From a virus, in the IMG/VR virus record IMGVR_UViG_3300026459_000035, positions 1 through 31,339 of that record: DNA of 31,339 nucleotides; one strand, given 5' to 3'. Below, piece by piece: positions 30,546 to 31,339 of this stretch (positions within the stretch are counted from its first letter, which is position 1; every line of letters starts with the position of its first letter). Below the pieces are notes generated by a model. That model did no database searches and was not told the DNA's origin. It saw only the letters and a program-made list of their open reading frames with translations. Position numbers and translations under genes: made by a program.

Positions 30546-30751
30546 TACCAAGTGCTTACATCAGTGATATCAACGGTAGTATCGATGTCCTTGTCGTCAT
30601 CGTTGAATAGGTTGAACTTAACAACAACGGTAGGACCAATTCCGCTGCTAGAACTTTGTTCGAGGGTGAACCACTCAACTTCTTTAAAGTGAGCGGACAT
30701 CTTGGCTAGTTTTTCAATTTGTTGCCTGTTCAGGCAAAATTGGTTAGACAT
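30545..30751 (-). CDS. Conserved small T4-like phage protein
   Basis: A 68-residue protein. The N-terminal helix (R-Q-Q-I-E-K-L-A-K-M-S-A-H-F) is followed by two strands (E-V-E-W-F-T-L-E and G-P-T-V-V-V-K-F-N-L-F) and an acidic tail rich in Asp. I recall it as a conserved small protein of T4-like cyanophages. It overlaps the coiled-coil gene upstream by 8 bases. No function is known. Confidence 0.75.
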   Translation of the reverse strand: MSNQFCLNRQQIEKLAKMSAHFKEVEWFTLEQSSSSGIGPTVVVKFNLFNDDDKDIDTTVDITDVSTW

Positions 30752-30935
30752 TTTTTTCTTCGTGAAGTTTTTGTTTATGTTTTAGTATAGCAATATTGTC
30801 TTTCAAATGCAACCGTTGTTTCTTCAATTCTTCGAGTTTTAGATCTTCAAACAGTCCGTTTTTTTCCAAAGTGTCAATTCTTTTATTCAAAACACTATGG
30901 GCTTCTTCCAAATGTTTAATTCGATTCTCATACAT
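30744..30935 (-). CDS. DUF465/YdcH-like coiled-coil protein
   Basis: A 63-residue helical protein. H-L-E-E-A-H-S-V-L-N-K-R-I-D-T-L-E and L-K-K-Q-R-L-H-L-K-D-N-I-A match the two-helix pattern of small YdcH/DUF465 proteins (L-K-K-x-K-L-x-L-K-D-E-I). AAGGAGA lies directly before the ATG. It probably forms a helical hairpin. Function is unknown in bacteria as well. Confidence 0.65.
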   Translation of the reverse strand: MYENRIKHLEEAHSVLNKRIDTLEKNGLFEDLKLEELKKQRLHLKDNIAILKHKQKLHEEKNV

Positions 30936-30944
30936 AAAATCTCC

Positions 30945-31337
30945 TTATTCAACTTTAAGATTATCCAAAGCTTCGTCTTCTCTGTCATCTGTCCAAGAAG
31001 TTTCATCTTCTGATTCTTCATAGAACAATGTATCTGCAATGTTAGTAACACCGCCACGTAATCTAGCACCTTCTAGATTCTGCAAGAAACCAAGACGTTC
31101 TGCTTCTCCGATCATAGCAAATGCTTCGTCTTTGGTTTTAAGAGCAAACAGTTCTTCGACGAAACGATTGAAGTAGAGAACATTTCTAGGAACCCACTCA
31201 GAACGCTCGTCACTCTTGTCAGCATCTTTTACTTTACGCCAACCTCTCCAGTCTGGCCTGTAACTAGCGTATTCAATGTCCATTAAATTATTAGCACGTT
31301 GAACAGCACGAATATGACATTCTACGTTATGTCCCAT
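30945..31337 (-). CDS. Conserved phage protein of unknown function at the window edge
   Basis: 130 residues from an ATG at 31337, two bases from the window edge. The edge reads TG-ATG, so a TGA stop of an upstream gene may overlap this start, but the true start could also lie outside. It contains R-A-V-Q-R-A-N-N-L-M-D-I-E-Y-A-S-Y near 10-26, F-N-R-F-V-E-E-L-F-A-L near 56, and a strongly acidic C-terminus. No motif is recognised. Confidence 0.65.
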   Translation of the reverse strand: MGHNVECHIRAVQRANNLMDIEYASYRPDWRGWRKVKDADKSDERSEWVPRNVLYFNRFVEELFALKTKDEAFAMIGEAERLGFLQNLEGARLRGGVTNIADTLFYEESEDETSWTDDREDEALDNLKVE

Positions 31338-31339
31338 CA

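Noticed and set aside
1-31339. CRISPR arrays, tRNA genes or insertion sequences
   Set aside because: No regularly spaced repeats, no transposase and no gap large enough for an uncovered tRNA were found by eye.

Overview
This window is a piece of a lytic T4-like myovirus genome, probably aquatic. Genes are packed almost end to end, with many ATGA or TAATG overlaps, and the DNA is AT-rich. There are no rRNA genes and I see no tRNA genes. It carries a T4-type RNase H (5'-nuclease), phage QueE and FolE, and many small proteins that I recall from T4-like cyanophages and related marine myoviruses. No photosynthesis gene is present, so the host is unresolved; a marine or freshwater proteobacterium or a cyanobacterium are both possible.

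Layout. (1) 1-1392, plus strand: two paralogous tail-fibre or structural proteins, the first cut by the window edge. (2) 1453-13367, plus strand: one long, tightly overlapping cassette. It holds a small helical protein, two related GT-A-like glycosyltransferases, an unknown protein, two further related GT-A-like proteins, two radical SAM proteins with an N-terminal twitch domain, a WavE-like possible glycosyltransferase, an SGNH hydrolase, a GT10-like protein and a B12-binding-type radical SAM enzyme. (3) 13348-16512, minus strand: a compact four-gene operon, in transcription order 2OG-Fe(II) oxygenase, short DegT/StrS-type aminotransferase, glycine-amidinotransferase-like enzyme, and a GT10-like protein paralogous to the one on the plus strand. 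(4) 16562-17788, plus strand: a UDP-glucose/GDP-mannose dehydrogenase-type enzyme, divergent from that operon. (5) 17769-31339, minus strand: a long run of replication, nucleotide-metabolism and conserved small genes. It includes RNase H, QueE, FolE, a QueD-like protein, a phosphoribosyltransferase, a HIT protein, a cupin, an MBD4-like DNA glycosylase, a CDGSH-like protein, an AbrB-like protein and a GT-B glycosyltransferase.

How the parts may work together. Regions 2-4 form an accessory block of about 16 kb between tail-fibre genes and the early-type genes. It looks like a phage-encoded glycan or small-molecule pathway: nucleotide-sugar oxidation, transamination, amidination, hydroxylation, several glycosyl transfers, radical SAM chemistry and an esterase-like enzyme. 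Its target could be the virion (fibres), the host envelope or a free metabolite; the sequence does not say which. In region 5, FolE, QueE and a QueD-like protein suggest 7-deazaguanine (preQ0-type) synthesis for DNA or tRNA, but QueC and an inserting transglycosylase are not in the window. Control signals seen are a perfect T4-type late promoter match (TATAAATA) on the minus strand at 19269-19276, a hairpin enclosing a ribosome binding site at 19973-20003, and terminator-like hairpins lying antisense inside the convergent genes at 17692-17720 and 13391-13409.
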